A DNA stretch of 64,000 bases from positions 930,001-994,000 of the forward strand of contig NZ_JAJMLW010000001.1 of the NCBI RefSeq assembly GCF_022669055.1, given 5' to 3'. This document shows positions 62,666 through 64,000 of the stretch, in pieces. This stretch comes from Adlercreutzia faecimuris (lineage in GTDB: Bacteria; Actinomycetota; Coriobacteriia; Coriobacteriales; Eggerthellaceae). Under the pieces are notes generated by a model. That model searched no databases. It saw only the letters and a list, made by a program, of their open reading frames with translations, and was not told where the DNA came from. How positions within the stretch are numbered: the stretch's first letter is position 1; every line of letters starts with the position of its first letter. The position numbers and the translations under genes were made by a program.

Positions 62666-64000
62666 GTGGACATCTCTTCCGTTCTCGCTGATGAGCTGGG
62701 GGTGCGGCGGTGGCAGGTGGAGGCCGTGCGCGGGCTTCTGGCCGAGGGCTGCACCATCCCGTTCATCGCGCGCTACCGCAAGGAGGCCACCGGCGGCCTG
62801 GATGACGCGACCCTGCGCGAGCTGGGCGAGCGCCTGGCCTACCTGGAGGCGCTCGAGGCGCGCAAGGCCGAGGTGCTGCGCGCCATCGACGAGCAGGGGC
62901 GGCTGACCGACGAGCTGCGCGCCCGCATCGGGGAGGCGCAGGTGCTCCAGCGCGTGGAGGACCTGTACAAGCCGTTCAAGAAGAAGCGCGCCACCCGCGC
63001 CTCGCGCGCCCGCGAGGCCGGGCTCGGGCCGCTGGCGTCGCTCATCCTGGCCCAGGGCCGCGGGAGCGCCGCCGACCCGGCCGCCGAGGCCGCGCGCTAC
63101 GTGAACGCGGCCGCCGGCTACGCGACCGCCGCCGCGGCGCTCCAGGGTGCCCGGGACATCGCCGCCGAGGCCATCGCCGAGGACGCCGACAACGTGGCCG
63201 ACCTGCGCGCCTTCACCCGCGCGACCGGCTCGCTGGAGGCGCGCGCCGCCGACGAGTCCGCGCATGAGGGCTACGAGGCGTACTGCGACTTCTCCGAGGG
63301 GATCGGCCGCGTCCCGGGCCACCGGGTGCTGGCCGTCAACCGCGGCGAGCGCGAGGGACGCCTCAGGGTGCGCGTGCGGGTGGACGCCGACGCGGCCGTC
63401 GAGCGGCTCGGCCGCCGCGTCATCCGGCGGGGGAGCGCCGCGCCGCAGCTCGAGGAGGCCGTCGCCGACGGCTACAAGCGCCTGATCGCCCCGTCGCTCG
63501 AGCGCGAGATGCGCGCCGAGGCCACCGCCCGGGCCGAGGCCGACGCCATCCGCGTCTTCGCCAGGAACGTGGAGGGCCTGCTGCGCCAGCGGCCCGTGCG
63601 CGGCGTGCGCGTCATCGCGCTCGACCCGGGCTACCGCACCGGCTGCAAGGCGGCCGTCATCGACGAGTACGGCAACCTGCTCGACTACGGCACCGTCTTT
63701 CCCACGCCGCCCCGCCGCGACGTGGAGGGGACGCGCCGCGCCCTGGCCGCGTGGGCGCGCCGCTACGACGTCGACGTCATCGCCATCGGCAACGGCACCG
63801 CCAGCCGCGAGACCGAGGAGGCGGTGGCGGACTTCATCGAGGGGTTCGACCGGCCGCTGCGCTACACCATCGTCAACGAGGCCGGCGCGTCGGTGTACTC
63901 GGCCTCGGCGCTGGCCGGCGAGGAGTACCCCGACCTGGACGTGACCACGCGTGGCGCGCTCAGCCTGGGGCGGCGGCTGCAGGACCCGCTGGCCGAGCTC
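62666..64000 (+). CDS. tex: Tex family transcription accessory protein (partial)
   Basis: RNA-binding protein related to eukaryotic Spt6. 445 codons are open to the window edge; a full Tex has about 720-780. The N-terminus LGVRRWQVEAVRGLLAEGCT, IPFIARYRKEATGGLDDATL and YLEALEARKAEVLRAI are typical, and the YqgF-like RNase H domain begins near residue 315 (VRVIALDPGYRTGCKAAVID). The C-terminal HhH and S1 domains lie outside the window. GTG start after a gagagg site. Confidence 0.95.
   Translation, partial: MDISSVLADELGVRRWQVEAVRGLLAEGCTIPFIARYRKEATGGLDDATLRELGERLAYLEALEARKAEVLRAIDEQGRLTDELRARIGEAQVLQRVEDLYKPFKKKRATRASRAREAGLGPLASLILAQGRGSAADPAAEAARYVNAAAGYATAAAALQGARDIAAEAIAEDADNVADLRAFTRATGSLEARAADESAHEGYEAYCDFSEGIGRVPGHRVLAVNRGEREGRLRVRVRVDADAAVERLGRRVIRRGSAAPQLEEAVADGYKRLIAPSLEREMRAEATARAEADAIRVFARNVEGLLRQRPVRGVRVIALDPGYRTGCKAAVIDEYGNLLDYGTVFPTPPRRDVEGTRRALAAWARRYDVDVIAIGNGTASRETEEAVADFIEGFDRPLRYTIVNEAGASVYSASALAGEEYPDLDVTTRGALSLGRRLQDPLAEL

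Overview
This is a very GC-rich stretch of a bacterial chromosome that appears to come from an obligate or near-obligate anaerobe of the class Coriobacteriia, most likely the family Eggerthellaceae (Eggerthella, Gordonibacter or Adlercreutzia type). That assignment is inference. It rests on the base composition, GTG starts and TATAAT-type -10 boxes, an Nfn-type ferredoxin/NAD(P)H flavoprotein pair, rubredoxin, a predicted pyrophosphate-type phosphofructokinase, several radical-SAM enzymes, and a soluble DMSO-reductase-family enzyme divergent from a LysR regulator. No rRNA, tRNA, CRISPR array, insertion sequence or prophage was seen. Two ParB-binding parS sites (10996 and 16355) suggest the replication-origin half of the chromosome.

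1-12 kb holds core metabolism: enolase, two molybdenum-cofactor genes (moeA, moaB/mogA), alanine racemase, family-4 uracil-DNA glycosylase, a CorA-type transporter, the nfnAB-like pair and folC. 12-19 kb holds acpP and hpf, a Na+/H+ antiporter, an orphan immunity-like gene, and a copper-resistance operon (csoR-copA) with two visible CsoR operators. 19-26 kb is the glmU-prs-pth run followed by a drug exporter, an ABC-F ATPase and a YigZ protein. 26-30 kb is the preQ1 (queuosine) operon queD-queE-queC-queF and a small ferritin-like protein. 30-34 kb holds a MerR regulator with a textbook 19-bp-spacer promoter, a small XRE regulator and PPi-type phosphofructokinase.

34-42 kb carries a RecJ nuclease fused to a RecQ-like helicase, the bifunctional (p)ppGpp enzyme, a metallo-beta-lactamase-fold hydrolase and a PiT phosphate transporter with its PhoU-like partner. 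42-54 kb has membrane proteins, DegV/DUF1836, the aspartate pathway entry (lysC, asd), rubredoxin, TlyA and a UPF0210 protein. 54-62 kb is the most accessory part: an NrfD-like membrane protein, a slipin, GntR and LysR regulators, a molybdopterin oxidoreductase with a ferredoxin-like partner, a radical-SAM protein and an orphan toxin-like nuclease with atypical composition. The window ends inside tex.

The most unusual non-coding signal is a set of intergenic long-loop inverted repeats. Five have arms of about 24-33 bp around loops of about 93-113 bp (16097, 26340, 30374, 47951, 50905). The arm sequences differ between copies while pairing within each copy is kept. Two further elements (39677, 49585) have perfect outer arms enclosing a second, tight hairpin. 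All seven lie between genes. A shared dyad, TGTCGYAA-N4-TTGCGACA, precedes both the NrfD-like gene and the radical-SAM gene and suggests a small regulon.
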